Origin: Straminergon stramineum
Taxonomy: Eukaryota > Streptophyta > Bryopsida > Hypnales > Calliergonaceae
Assembly: GCA_963920665.1 (NCBI GenBank)
Contig: OY987263.1
Location: forward strand, 26,462,547 to 26,526,546
DNA: 64,000 nucleotides
Reading direction: 5' to 3'
Shown here piece by piece: positions 36,185 through 49,687 of the stretch; position 1 is the stretch's first letter; the number at the start of each line of letters is the position of its first letter. Below the pieces are notes generated by a model. It saw nothing but the letters and a program-made list of their open reading frames with translations. It was not told where the DNA came from and searched no databases. Position numbers and translations under genes: made by a program.

Positions 36185-38813
36185 CTTGAAGTAAATTTTT
36201 GAAGTTCTATTTTTAATTAAAACTATTTAATAAACTAGCTTAATAAATGTGAGCCCTCAAAATAAAAATCTTTTAAAATTTAAATGTCTTAAAATTAATA
36301 AAGAAATCTCTTCAGAGTTTTGTGCACTTGCTGTATCAATCAGTAAGATAAACAAAGAGTAAAAAACTCCTTGTCCTAATAAGAGTGGATGTATATTTGA
36401 TCCAAATGAATATATTATATAGACTCTAGAGTTTATTATTTATATTAAAAAATTATGATATTGAATTTCTTTCTTTTACATTTTTTTTGCATAACTTTGC
36501 TTTTATGTTTTATATAATTATACTTCTAAATTTAAAAAGTAAAATAGAAAGTAAAATCTAAAAGATTCGTGTCATCATAGTTACTAGTGTGTTGTATGCC
36601 ATTGTTATAGCTAAAATTAAAGTTAAACTAAATTTCTAATTTTTGGATTCATAAAAACTTAAAAATTCAATATCTTTCACCATAGGTCCAAACGTAATGA
36701 AACAAAGCCTATGCACCCCTCCTAGCAAGGAGCTTTCCAACAATACAACAATCTGGTCGTGGGATGCATGGATTTGGAGATCTCACCTTAACAAACAAAC
36801 AAAACAAACAACCTCATTTAAGGTGTAGATTTCTAGCACTACAAGAATGTGATTGGGGGAAGCACAAGTTCAGAGATCTCACCATAACAAACAAACTCAT
36901 TTAATGCACAAATAATATCTTATTTTGTTTTGTTGTAATATTTCAATCTTTGTGATTGCCATATCAAAGTGTATATTTGGTATGGTTAGAGAAGTAGTAG
37001 CCACAATTCCACTCTAGTTGAGTTTGGAGACAATGAACTCATATTATAAATATTGCCTTCATTGCACCGTGATTTTGCTCACTCTAATATGGATAAGAAT
37101 TGCTCTACAAACAGGGTGACGTTATACAAACCTACTTTGATGTCGAAGTTAAGGTAGCCAAAAATAATTTTTTGATTGCTTTCTAAAACCCACTAGTCTA
37201 GATTCTTGTCTAAAATGTATTCCTACTGTTCATAGGAATCTATAGTTGGTTTTTGAATCACCTATTTTGAGCACTTTGAAAATTTGTAGTTTATTCATAT
37301 AGTGTCCAAAAAATGCATTCTAAGAGAATCTAAAATCTCCTTTTGACTATCAACAAGATCCCCGCAAAACGTTCTCCAGTATAATAATAAGTACCACGTT
37401 AAATTACTTATTTGTGCTATTTTAGGTATAGTTATTGTACACCTTCAAATCTTTATAAGTGTGAAGTTGATAGGGATGTGATTGCTACCTTTTGAAGGCC
37501 CTTGTAGAAGAGTTGTAGGCATTAAAGGTTCCAATTTATTTTGACTAGAGTAGAAGATGGAATTAGAATTCAAAGGAAAATTGCCATTTAAAACTCTATA
37601 AACAATAGGGGGAAAGTTCTTTCAAAGCCTTTGAACCTTTACTTTTATAGGATTTCTAAAATATTTATGGAATCCACCAATGAAATATTGACATACAACA
37701 TAAAGTAAGTTTTTGGTACCTACTTCTTTTGTTTGTTAGATTATTATATTGTAGTTTTTTGGCAACAACACAAATAATGCAAGTACATTACAAATTCCCT
37801 TGCATGCTCCTTGTCAACTTTATAAAAAAATCCCTATACAAAGTGATTGCCCCATATGAAGTGGCTCGAAAGTCATTTGGAGATTATGTAAAATTTCATT
37901 ATTTTTTGTAATGGTGCACCACACGCTCAAGTCAAACTCAACACATCATGGATGGTGAAATACTTTAAGTTTGGCATCTAGACAATTTGGCAACTTGATC
38001 CGATTTTTTAGGCTTTCAACATGTCACTCTTCCTACTTTTTCAACATTGACTCCTCTTTGCATTAATATTTTGGCGTGGTCATACCTTGTTGTGCACCTC
38101 TTTCTAAAATTTTCTCACGAATAATTATTAAATATTCAGAAATTAGCAACAATGAAAATTTTCTTAGATTTTCAGAGAAATAGTTGTACAAATTTTCATA
38201 GTTTCAGACATGTACCAAATTTCCCCTAATTATTTATGAAACTGACCTATACTTAGGGTACACACAATTGCTGGGACAGGTGTTTTTTTATGTGGCAAGT
38301 TGGCAAGTTATAAGCTTAACTTAACTTGATCCATCTGGTGACAGACTTTTGCACCATGCCGTCACATCTTCAGTTGCTGCATGGGTCTTATTACGGTACT
38401 CATTTAGTTAAGTTTAAATGGGCCTGACTGTGCACGAGTCAGTCATTTCCAACGCACATTAAAGATGCACAGAGTTAAATGTAACATTCATCAGGGTGGT
38501 GGATGTTAAATTTGGGACAACCCTCCAGCGGTAACTTATCTTAATTGGAGACCAGGGTCTTTGTTGCTTTTCAAAAGTGGAGCTTTATTATATGTGGTGG
38601 AGTTGCATTGAAGTAAGTTAGTCATGACTATGTTAGTAAATGTCCATAACAGGAGAGATTATGTTTGTAACAGCTCAGTTACATCAGTTATTTCAATCAA
38701 TAGAGATATTGGTGAACTTAGAAAGGTATTCAAGTGAAAAATTTATCATATTTGTTTAAAAATAAATAAAAAATCATTTCTTTCAATGAATGAGATGGGT
38801 GCTTCACATGTAT
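36185..38813. other. AT-rich intergenic DNA, no gene recognised
   Basis: Includes the immediate upstream region of the ubiquitin-like ORF. A stretch near 38,650-38,710 ('cagttatttcaatcaatagagatattgg') resembles 570-600 ('tgtatcaatagagatattc'), possibly shared repeat sequence. No coding signal. Confidence 0.45.
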
Positions 38814-38840
38814 GGTAGAACCACCCAGTACCAGCCACTG

Positions 38841-39282
38841 AGAGCATCCTTGTGCTCAGATGGTACACACACTGCAATGGTACATATAGTTTTTTTTATC
38901 ATGTCCCCTTTTTTTCACCGAGTCTCATCCTGTCTCAAGCGCCTCAATGCAACGACGTTACTTGGCAACCCTAAACGGCTCTGTGACTGCTTGGTGGCGC
39001 GAGGTAGTTTACTTGGCTGCGGGAGATGGAGCAGTTCTTCCCCTTTCGCGCCGTTCGAGACTCTGTCATTGCCATGATTTTGTTGACCAAGGAATGCAGA
39101 GGAGCTTGAAGGGCATAGCAAAGGGTCAATTCTTGCCGTTCAAGAGTTAGGAAGTGTCGTGCACGCAGAAAGGCAACGTGAGAAGTGTCGTTAGCATTGG
39201 GGCAAGTTCTTGGTGCAATTTTGGGAACCACCCAAAAATTATCGTTACCGTGGCTTCTTAGAGGGTGCACTGAGGATGCTCT
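38841..39282. mobile_element. GC-rich TIR element inserted in the outer MITE
   Basis: Begins agagcatcct and ends aggatgctct, a 10-bp perfect inverted repeat, with looser pairing inward (tgtgctca against gtgcact). The 442-bp interior is clearly GC-richer than its surroundings. It carries overlapping short ORFs on both strands, none with a recognisable transposase motif. Confidence 0.65.
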
Positions 39283-39857
39283 TAACCCCTAAAGGACTGA
39301 GGCACATTTTGGGCAGAAATTGTCAAAAACTGCCACTTATTAGGGCAGCAAGAAAAAAATGAAAGAAAAAGTGGGTTTTTTTCAAAATTCAATTATACAA
39401 ATTTGTTCTAGGCTTCTTCGGGAATGTATGGAAAAAAATTTAGAAACTTTGACCGCATGGATTGAAAGATTGTAATGTTTGAAGTTAGGTGAAATTTTTT
39501 TTTCCAACCATGCTTGATATGGCATGCAAACTTTAACTCCTTCTAGAATGAGATTCTTACATTCAACATAGTTATTTTTTTGACATTTGTAGCTTGTATC
39601 ATGCAAGCTACACACCCATCACATTTCAAAATCATAGGGAGAGTTTGCACATGATGCCTGAAGTTGCCTACAAAGTTCAAGGTAGCATAACGTTTTATCC
39701 ACGCATCTGATCAGAAAAAAAATAGATTTTTTGGAAGGAGGTATATAGTTACACATTATGTCCTAATTTCATGAACGTCTAACCCAAAATGACTTCGTAA
39801 GAACCTACCCAAGATTTCTTGCATACATTGAATGAATACTTGGTCCTTTAGGGGTTA
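39283..39857. mobile_element. TIR element with TAACCCCTAAAGGAC ends
   Basis: The 15-bp end taacccctaaaggac is perfectly inverted at 39,843-39,857. The interior is AT-rich. Its right part ('aaaatgacttcg..gaacctacccaaga') matches 34,320-34,352, so other copies or fragments are present. The end motif also resembles the start of the dispersed AT-rich family ('cccctaaaggaccaa' at 40,607). Confidence 0.75.
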
Positions 39858-40589
39858 AGCATTGTTTGCATTATCTGGAGTAGTAGAAGGCCTTTATTAA
39901 TTTTTTTACCTTGAAGAGAGATAGAAATGATGGGCATTGTCAAATTTTCATAATTTTTTTCTTAAAATTCAAATTGTTATGAATTTTAGAAGCCAAAATT
40001 TGGCCTGCACCCATCCCCAATACATAGATCTTTCCATCATTGTTCATCTAAAGACTAATTTTGCTCTCAAAACAAAGCACATGTATCATATAGTGATGGC
40101 TATAAGGTGGTTGGAAACCAAGAAACTAATAGTTACTCAGTTATCATTCATCTCTCTGTTGAATTTCCCATTACCTATATATTGTCCAAGGAGCCTAGCT
40201 AGTAATGGGTGGTTCTATTGTAGAGGCTGGGTCATTCCCCTTGAGACCAATTGCACAAATTTAAGCCTTTTGTCTAATCACAAGTGAGGATTTCGGGCCT
40301 CTTATACAAGAAATCAGCCCAACTTCTAAATGTAAAGTGTCTCAAAGGTTAACAATCCATAATATACCCATGTTCAAAGAACTCTTCATATGTATCAATA
40401 GAGTATTGCCATAATAAGAATGAAAAATGGTCTAATAATGAATGGTGCCAATTTGGGATCAGTGTTCCGTAGTTTTAAGTGTGGTTGGAGACTAGTTTTG
40501 AATTGTTGGTACAAAAATTTTCATTGTACATAATGGCAAGTTATAAATGGTGGGAGACTTTTGCCATTCTAGACAATTACATGTACCAA

Positions 40590-41250
40590 CTTATTCTAGT
40601 TTATCCCCTAAAGGACCAAACTAATTTTTTTGGCAATATGGATAGTGATTTTGTGCAACTCAATACACATGGTTTGTTTGTTTTTTTGAAATTTTCACAT
40701 AACATGGGGACAAGTTGTTTTTTAAGGCCCAACAATTTGCATAATTTTTGACTGCATGGTTAAAAAGTTATGGTATGATATGTAGTTTTTTTACCTTGGA
40801 CGGGTAGTCTAGGCAAATAAAAAAATCTTTTTTTTCCAAAAACAGAAATTTGGATTTCATTTTCTAGATTTATATATGTGGAAAGCTTTGAGTCATTCCA
40901 TTTTAATTAATCAGATGAAATTATGAAGAGCTTTAGTTTGTGGGTGATTATGGATTCTCTACACTAAAATAAACTTTGAAGTCCTTTATTTAACTCAATT
41001 TTTTCAATATTTATGGAAAAAAAATCATAGGATGTAGGTTGTTTATTACAACATTAAAACCATTGGGATTGTCATTTTTCAATTCCATAATTAATTTCTT
41101 AACAATTTTGTATTTTGAATTGTTCTCTATTTCTTTCTACTTCTTATTTTTTCTTGTATGTTGTACAATTCCAAATGCTTTGAATGTTTTCAAGCATGTA
41201 GCCAACTTGCCTTGAAGAATGAATCTAAATAAGCACTACCATTTTGGACA
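40590..41250. repeat. Dispersed AT-rich repeat, copy near 41 kb
   Basis: Copy of the family at 29,280 and 60,020. It starts near 'cccctaaaggaccaaac' and 'ttttggcaatat', runs through 'gactgcatggttaaaaagtta', and ends near 'cttgccttgaagaatgaatc', a block also found at 29,910-29,930. Confidence 0.8.
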
Positions 41251-44200
41251 TTTTTTCATACAAATGTGACCTTGTGAAGTGTTGTAGCCCTATTTTTTGG
41301 AGGGCCAAAAACAATGGCAACAAAGGATGATAAGAAATGCTAAAGTATAAAAGTAGTAAATGGTTTCAAAGCAAAACACAACAACAACTACCAATAGCCA
41401 TGTCTTGTCATTTCAATTGCAAATCTAAGGCCATCATTAACAAAAAAGATTGTAAGAATGTAAGTTGACTTGAGAGTTTAATTACTATTTAAAAGAAGAG
41501 CTCTCTAACTATCAAATGACTACATTGTTCAAGAACTACAATATGCAAGTACTAATCAATGATTAACACATGTCCGTGTTAAACTCTACGAAACTTAGGA
41601 GTAGTGTGCCAAGCAACAAAGCATTAGAAGAGATTTGAGGGCAAAAGAAGCTCACAAATTCCCTAGAATCCCCGAACTGTGGGAACTCACCACATCAATG
41701 ATCTGAAGTGGTCGAGACTGTGCCATATTAGATAATATGAATTATTGAATTATTTCATTTTAATTTTAATTTTAAAAAAATCATTTTTCAGTTTTTAGAA
41801 ATTTAAAAATGATTTTCTAATTTTTTTGAAATGATTTTTTGAAATGATTTAAAAATAAATAAAAATTACTAACAACAATGGATGGTTTAGAGTTCCTGAA
41901 CAAGAAGGAGAATAACCCTGAAACGGACCTTCCTTGTCCTCAAATCCCCCCTAATGGCATAGGAAGTTCTCAATGGTCTATAACTTCTTAGCATGCATTG
42001 CTACAACCAATTGAAGATGGATTGTAATTAATTCCTAAGGGACCATTGTTCCCTTGGGGAACATAATGGATTTTGGGTAGGTTCCTATGACCTCAATTTT
42101 TAGTGAAATTTTCTCACGAGATAGAAAAGCTTATTAGCTCTGAGAAAATATGATTTTTTTCATTTCAATTAGTGCCTAGGAGCAAAAGCTATGGCATAAA
42201 AAGCCTAAAATTCAACTTGGTAGGCAAAAAAAGAATTCTACAAAAACTTGAAATAATAAAATAATAATATATTTTTCTCATAGATTATATTTTTGTTTCC
42301 TTCTAAAGCTTTGATCCATTCCATTTGGATTAGTGATGTGAAAGTTATGAACAATCTTGTTTTTTGGGCAATGTAAGCATCTTTCTAAAAAAATAACTTA
42401 CATGATTCATTTTTTAATGTAATTTTCATAATTTTTCCAAAAAATTCTTTGACAAGGTTAAGTTTGTTTGTTAGAACAATCTCACCATTGCAGTTATTGT
42501 ACTTCAATTCCATCTTAAAGCTATTAACAATTTTTCAAAGAATGAAAATCAAGAGTTTTTTTCTTGAAATCTTTTTCCTATACTTTCAACTCAATTCTTC
42601 AACATAAAAGATTTTAAATTTAGAGTCCATAGTGCAAAAGAATTCAACTAATGACTATCAAAGTCATCTAGAATTGAAGGTCAATGTTTCAAAAAACTTT
42701 TTTTCCGAACTTTGAATGCTAATATCTTCCAATCTATTTGGTCAGACTTCTTAAAATTTTTATCACTTGGTCTTAGACAAGTAAAATACAATATCCAATG
42801 GCTAGATTCTATAAAAAGTACTTTTTTTATTTTCTTGGATGAACGCAACAGAAATGACAATTTTGAGTGTTTTTTGACAAAAAATGGCCTTAGTCCTTTA
42901 GGTCCTAAGTCAATTCCTTAGCCAATTCTTGATAAATGAGAGTGTGCTAAATTTATGCTCATCTTCAACATTGCCTAGCATTTGTCGAAATATTAGGTAA
43001 GTATGGAGGACGATCAAGTGCGAGTTATAGAAAAACTTATTGAGTTTGCCAACAAGTCAATTTGAGAAAGCAACCTTGAAATGGATTCGTAAACTCATGC
43101 ATTGCATCAAATTACATTTAATAAATGACATTGAACACCATCTAGATAGTCCTACATTTTTCTTTTTTTTCATAGCTTGAGATAGTTCCATTATCAAACG
43201 TTAAATTTATTCTTGTCATGAAATGCTTTTGGATGGTATTTTGCCAATGAAGTCAAGCCAAATGGGTCTTGCTAATATCTTACACAATACATTTTTACAG
43301 CTTAAATTTTACAATGAACAATCATATGAAATTGGTTTCTATTTGGATACCAAAATGAATCCAAGTTTGCATAATACAACTATAGAAAAAGAAATTGAAT
43401 TCACAATATTGTAAGATTTCTATACCTCTTCATGTCAAGCATTTGAATGCAATCAAATCTTGCAAGCTTTATTGATCTCCATCCTCAACTACTCAAATCA
43501 ATTAAAACAAATATACAATCAAGCTTGGATCCCACAATATCCCACACTTTCTTCAATTGATTTGTATTTGTATATGGTCACAATAAATTTGGATTTCAAA
43601 GTCCAATATCCAAACTAAGAGAATCCTTCATTCAAGGTTGATTGTGACATTGGCTATAAAATAAATGCGCCAAACCTTGACAGAGGTCTTGACTCCTAAT
43701 CTATTTTTATAAGAAACTGACAAGGCAACATGCAAGTGCATTGGAGAGAGTGTCTCATAATATTAACTTGGATGTCGAAGTACAAATTACCTAGGGTAGG
43801 CAAAGAGTTGTGGGGTGATTGCAAGAAACACCTGTCCTATTTTGTGTCACACAATGTGTGTTGATTATTTTTTTGCCCATAACTTTTGTGTTTTGGTACC
43901 AAATGACTCAAGATTTATAGGTTAGATAATCATGACTATTATACACCTTCCCAAATTTTTTCATAATTTCCAAAAACAATTTACTATCCAAAAATAGACC
44001 CCAATTCAATGTCACAATTGCTAATTTGGAGGCTTTCAATACTATTTAAACCCCTCCCCCAAACAGATTTTGAGATGAAATTTGGATTAAATGGTCTTCT
44101 AGTAGACTTGTAGCTATTCAATGAAGGAATTTCAAAAATAGTTAATTTTTTGTGGTGTGGAAGTCTACAAAGTGAGCTTCTTTTTGCTTGCATTTTGTAA

Positions 44201-46212
44201 CATACCAAATTTTTTTTTTTTTTTTTTTTTTTTTGGTGAATGACCATCTCCATAGAGTTGTTGCAAATGTCTAATTTTTATTTTTATTTATTTACTTATT
44301 TTTACAAATTTTCCTTAATTAAAACATCGAGATATGTATTTTCTTGAGACTTAGCACTTTCCTAGTTCTCCTACTTAGAGAATTTTTCTATGCAATTCCT
44401 TCCATGGGTACCTTCATCTTAAAGGTATATACATTAGTCATATTTTTTTAATTTAAAAAACATTATTTTTCTAATTTTAAAGTACTCCCCGAAAAATCAA
44501 TAAAACGCAACAAAATCGACACTTGTTTCTTGCAATCACCCTCGGATGCAATGGCTAAGATTTGACGACCTGATTTGCAATGTATGTATTGCCATGATGA
44601 GAGTAGTACATGCAATTACAATCCAATGCTTAACCAATTTAGTGTCAATGCAAACTTTTCACACAAGGCCACAAGGTTATACACAATTAGTGAATAGTGC
44701 AATTAGGTTAAAAAATATAGTTTCTATCCCTTTAATTCTTGTAATAAAATTGAAGTACATGGATAGTAGGTGAATTTTGGCAATATTTTGCCACTAAAAT
44801 AAATGTTGGATGAAACTCATTTTATGTTGAAATCTTTATTGAAGTAAAATCCAAATGTAAAATGACACCCATAGGCACCCAATAGAGAAGCCCAACAATG
44901 GTGATGGACCTAAGTGGAGTTGCCATGAAGGCTAGGGATGGTCAATTAATAAGTAACGCCATCAAAATAGGAGGTAGATTAACCCTTAAATGACACTGAA
45001 GCCAAAAAGTGATCAATGAATGATTTGAAAGAAGAAAACGCACCTATTGATCCATTAATCCAAGCATTTTGGTAACTACCTTAATCCTAGGGGTGACGCT
45101 ACAATGTCCTTTAAGGGTGAAGGATCAACTTAGTAAAGAGACCAAGGCCAATCAAATGCATGATAATTTGTATGTTAAGTGTAGATTGACTCAAAAGGTA
45201 GATCATTGCAATTCGAAGTCCAACACCTAAGGCAAACAAACCTATTACCAAACCCTGACCCAAGACCACCCAGTTGTAGGGTCCTTGTTGACTTTATGAT
45301 GAGAATTTATGACTAGAATACATGCCTTAACTTCACAATAAGATATGCATTATAGTTTTACATTCTCACTTTAAAATCAATGAGAGCCCTACATTTGGGT
45401 GATATGGGGTCATGGATTGGTATTGGGTAAAGCTACCTTAAATTTTGAGATGTAAAGCAAAGTAAAGATGACGAGGGGGAATCCCGGGGCTAAGCTAAAT
45501 TGGAGCATACACATGGATGCTCTCGATGTCGCACAAAGATTGTGAATGAGTCTAGTTGGAATTGCCAAAAATATTGAGGCATCGTTGTTCTCTCACTAAT
45601 AAGGCAAAGTCAGGGAGGGAGGGTGAATGGACGTCATGAGGTTTGAGGAAGGAAACTGAAGCTCCACAAGGGAGGGAAATTCCAAGTAACTTACATTTGT
45701 CAGTGATGAACAAAAGCCATCAGTGTTGCTTTGAAGATATTGTTATGTTTTGCTGTCCGTTTTGTACTATTTGTAGGTACTTCCATATGTTCAGCAACGT
45801 GTCAACTCCAATATGAACCAATTAATTATTTGCACCACGAAGGCACACTTGTTATATGATCAGCAACTTCATGGCCATGTGAGTATGGTATACTGAAACG
45901 CTGTCAAGATAGTTTCAAAAAAACAAAAACAAAAAAACACTGTCAAGATAATTTGGTGCCAACTTTGGTAAGTTACTGCGTTGGCATGGAGTTTGGCATT
46001 GAAATGGACTTTGCTATCAAAAAGGCATCAAAATAATCTGGCTCAACTTTCATAATGATAGCTGCCTTTGGATGAAAGGACTTGTCACTCATCAACTCGA
46101 TCCACTTGTGACATGAGATGTAGGGTAGAGGCAAGCAATGGGCAAGTCTGACATGGTTTCATCCATGACAATATAGGAGCTGTTGAATCTTTTAATCACA
46201 ATGTGCGGTTGG
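41251..46212. other. AT-rich intergenic DNA, no gene recognised
   Basis: No coding region recognised. A 24-nt-class poly-T run lies at about 44,211-44,234. A diverged fragment near 41,670-41,900 loosely resembles the CATTAG element interior ('gggaactc', 'agataat'). Around 42,305-42,360 a piece of the dispersed family recurs ('gatccattccatttggatta'). Confidence 0.45.
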
Positions 46213-46215
46213 TTA

Positions 46216-46597
46216 GGGTAGCCGACCCATTTCCAACCACTTAAGCAATTACACATATTTGGAGTGCAAGGTTCTTGAGTGGAGGAATTTTTTGTGTACA
46301 AAAATAGAGATTGGAAGGATTTCAGAAATTTTCAGAATTTTACTTCTCAAAATATAGTTATTATGAATTTTTTAACTCAAGACTCTATTCAACCTATATT
46401 TGTCATATAGGCCTTCCTATTTCTGACCAAAGTTGATTGCATAATCAACCAAGTGTTGGTTGCAATATTGAGAGTTGTAGCCAATCTTAATACGCCTCAA
46501 CTACACCTTGAATTGTGCCATAATTAATCACCACTAAATCGGAAAGAAAGTAGACTGCAGGGCGGAAATGGTGGTGGTTGGGAATGGGTTGGCTACC
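46216..46597. mobile_element. MITE, Harbinger-like, with TTA flanks
   Basis: The left terminal repeat (ggtagccgacccatttccaa, from 46,217) is inverted at 46,574-46,597, with about two mismatches over 24 positions. TTA lies directly on both sides (46,213-46,215 and 46,598-46,600), as expected for the 3-bp target duplication of PIF/Harbinger-type elements. The inner left end ('ccacttaagca') is shared with the GGTAGAACC elements, so they are probably one family. Confidence 0.8.
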
Positions 46598-46600
46598 TTA

Positions 46601-49363
46601 AGTTAGATTATTGCCATCAATAATCTACTTGTGTGAGTTGGAGTGGGGTCGTTTATGGATGAGTTGTAAATCATTGAACAATTCTCATGTCTTGGTTATT
46701 TTCGAGTAATCGATGAAGATATGCCTAGTGACTAAACCTTTATCTGCTTTTACTAGGAGAAGAGGCCAATTGTATCAACAAATTACATCTACAATAATGA
46801 GAGAAAGTTTGTGGAGGTTCTTAAAATCAAGCCTAGTCTCTAACATGAAATGTCAAATTACATGCCTAAATGCCTAAGGGAATCTTCCCTCCCAAATCAC
46901 CTCCAAACTAGTGTTTTCAAAATGAAAGTATCATTTTTTTAGAATAATTTTTTAAGACTCTAATTGCAATAGTTTATTCATTACTATCAAATTAGTCTAC
47001 ACTCTAATTATCAAAGACTTTCACTATACTAATTTTGACATATCTTCAATGAAAGTTCAGTTTTGAAAAAATAGAAGTTTTTCTTCCTTGGAAAAATGAC
47101 TTTAATTTGGGGGATAGGTCTCCAACTTTTTCGAAAGAAGAATTTGAATTTGGGGGCCAAACATAGTTAATATGAATAGTGAAGAACATGTATGCACTTT
47201 TTAACAAGGTTTGGAGCAATGGGAGATTGTTTTTAGTGCCTTGCAATCAAGTGAGGTACCTTGGAAAAAGAAATTCATTTGATCGTGTGAAATCACTATG
47301 ACCTTCAACCAATCAACCCCTTATTTACTAGTACATCCATGAAATTTATTTCTTGCGATGACCTTGGATTGGTTGGGTTTATCTCCCAAGACAATCCAAA
47401 TGGACTACTTCTTGGAATATTTGTCTAAGAAAAATCACCCAAAATGAAGTTTTTGTCCAAATCAAAAGTGTTTTTTTGCTATGGAAAGATAACTTGACAA
47501 ATTATATCAGAAAAATATGAAGTTTCAAAGATATATTTTTTGGGGATGTAAAAAGCCCTTGAAGTTGGGTGGCAATTATAAAATAGTTTAATTGGACATT
47601 TAGGGGTTACCCCCTTCACGACTAAATCCTTTCTAGAATTTTTGCATATTTTTGCTTATATATAAATATATATGATTTACCTAAATTGCATCATATTCAT
47701 CATATGGAAAATATTTTCTTAAAGTCAGGCATTGGTTTTGATGAATGAGAAGTTCTGTGGTAAAAATAAACAAACATGGAACTTCTTGTTCATTCCTCAG
47801 AATTGGGACAATTTGAGTGCTAAGGGGTAAAGAAAGTCATAAAGGATGAAGTTGGGGGGAGGACTTGGTGTGTGTGTGTGTGTGTGTGACACAATGAACA
47901 ATTTTACTCCAATGGTAGAGAAAATTTGAACAACCATTAGATGAAATTGAGCTTTTGTAAAGGGTGCTAGTTCCTTTGAGTAATTGGACTATGGGAACTC
48001 GGCCACAATAGTAGGCTAACATGGCCTAGTGACGGCCACGTAAGATAATGATAAAAAATGATGTTTTTTGAATTTATTAATATTTTAAAAATTTGGCCAA
48101 TAGTGTTTGGTTTTCAATATGGGAAACTAGTCTATAACAACCCTTTACAATAGTTGAATTTCATCTAATGATGTCACTCAAGCAAAGCACCACTCTTGTT
48201 GGTCATAGTCACAAGGATGAAGGATTTCACATCTCTGAATAAAAATTGCCACATTAGCCATTAGAACCCTTGTTTTGTAAGTTTACTCAAATTAACAACT
48301 AAGTTAATCCAACACACCTCATGGGCTTCAATTCAATGTTTCTTCCACTCTAAAGACCATCTAATAAAATACCAAATGGCAATTAAAACTCTACCTATAA
48401 TGCACTAGACAAATAACTTACACCCTCCCACAAAAAGCAATTTTGAAAGGTGGTACATCAATATCGCTATATATCTAGAGCTTGACAATTGTGAAGTGCA
48501 CAATGGCTATGAAAATAAGTGTACAGTGGAGGCAACTATTACCAACCACCACCACATTGGCAATCAATAGCTTGTTAGAAATTCAAGAGAGAGGTTGAGA
48601 CTCATTTTTGTGATTCTTTGCACATAGGGAAATTGTTTGTAGTAGCACTTTGGGTAACAAAGTGCCATGATATATGTCCCTCATTTTGCTTGCCGATGTC
48701 AATAAGAAGTAGTCTCTAAGTGAGTTTGTAGTTTTGAAAGACTCTAGACATTGGACATGAATCCAGACCAACTTTTAGCTTTCTGAATTCATAGTAACTT
48801 TAGTTCAAACAATAAAAATACCAATTTTTTTCCTATCCCTGTCATTTCTATCTTTGCACATAAGAAAATATTTGCTTTGCCTTAAGGTACGTGTATACTT
48901 GGACCTAGCAAGTGGTCTTTGTAGTGACGGTAAGTGATTATTTCACCAAGTATTTAGGACAATGTTTCTTCATAACCTCTAAACCTATGTCGCTACGAAG
49001 CCAGCAAGGTGTTACAAGCAGTGTTTACTAAAGAAAAGTCAAAGACAATTCATGACTCTTTGACATTGCAGGTTGCTATTACGTAAGTTTGAATCTTCCA
49101 AATTTGTAGATTCTCAAGAACTTCCAGTGGTCTTTTATAATGCAAGGGAAAATGGACAAGTACATAACACTACCCAAATAATATCAATGAACTACATCAT
49201 TTGCATTAGATGTCATTTAATTTTTGTATTCACATTAGAAAAGACAAAGTCTATATATGGGGTTAAACAAACCATGTGAGATATGCAAATTATTGAATAA
49301 GTAGGAGCTCAACTGCTCATAGGTAAGTCAAAAGTAAAAATGATTTTTTAAATAAAATTTTAG
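46601..49363. other. AT-rich intergenic DNA, no gene recognised
   Basis: Holds a TG dinucleotide run at 47,869-47,888 and the CATTAG element at 47,935-48,170. Nothing coding is recognised. Confidence 0.45.
47935..48170. mobile_element. CATTAG-ended MITE, copy 1
   Basis: The 30-nt ends (beginning cattagatgaaatt) pair at 27 of 30 positions with the inverted right end at 48,141-48,170. The 236-bp interior carries 'agtgacggccacgtaagataa', which recurs in the copy at 62,206-62,497. Confidence 0.8.
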
Positions 49364-49687
49364 ACCTCATTTAAGCATAATAGAATAATTTTTTCCAAAA
49401 AACTTTGAACCTAGAAAAATTGGAAAATCAAGTTAAAATTCATCTCGAAAAATCTGTTTGATATTTAGAGTCTCCAATCAAAAGTTATGGACAAATTTCA
49501 GAGAGGGGTTAGAAGCTAAGGGACATTTTTTTTAACATTTTCAAACATCCTCTATGAAATTTAACCATAACTTTTGATTAGAGACTCTAAATATCAAACG
49601 GATTTTTCGAGATGAATTTTAACTTGATTTTCTGTTTTTACATAGTTCAAAGTTTAACAAAAATATTCTACTATACCTAAATGAGGT
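49364..49687. repeat. 324-bp foldback with long near-perfect arms
   Basis: Core arms 49,423-49,490 and 49,565-49,632 pair at 66 of 68 positions. Pairing continues outward ('acctcattta' at 49,365 with its inverse at 49,678-49,687) and inward ('aaatttcagagagg' with 'cctctatgaaattt'), leaving only a short central loop near 49,520-49,545. No coding frame. Transcribed, it would give a long hairpin RNA. Confidence 0.85.

Larger units (their letters stand above)
38814..40219. mobile_element. Nested TIR element (outer GGTAGAACC family)
   Basis: The left end ggtagaaccacccagtacca is inverted near 40,200-40,217 (agtaatgggtggttcta). Once two internal insertions (38,841-39,282 and 39,283-39,857) are set aside, the outer sequence aligns with the uninterrupted copy at 11,509-11,892: '...ccagccact' continues as 'ttaagcatt...'. 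The element therefore predates both insertions. Confidence 0.8.

Noticed and set aside
38915..39270. Overlapping ORFs on both strands in the GC-rich block
   Set aside because: They lie inside a TIR-bounded element and carry no transposase or other recognisable motif.
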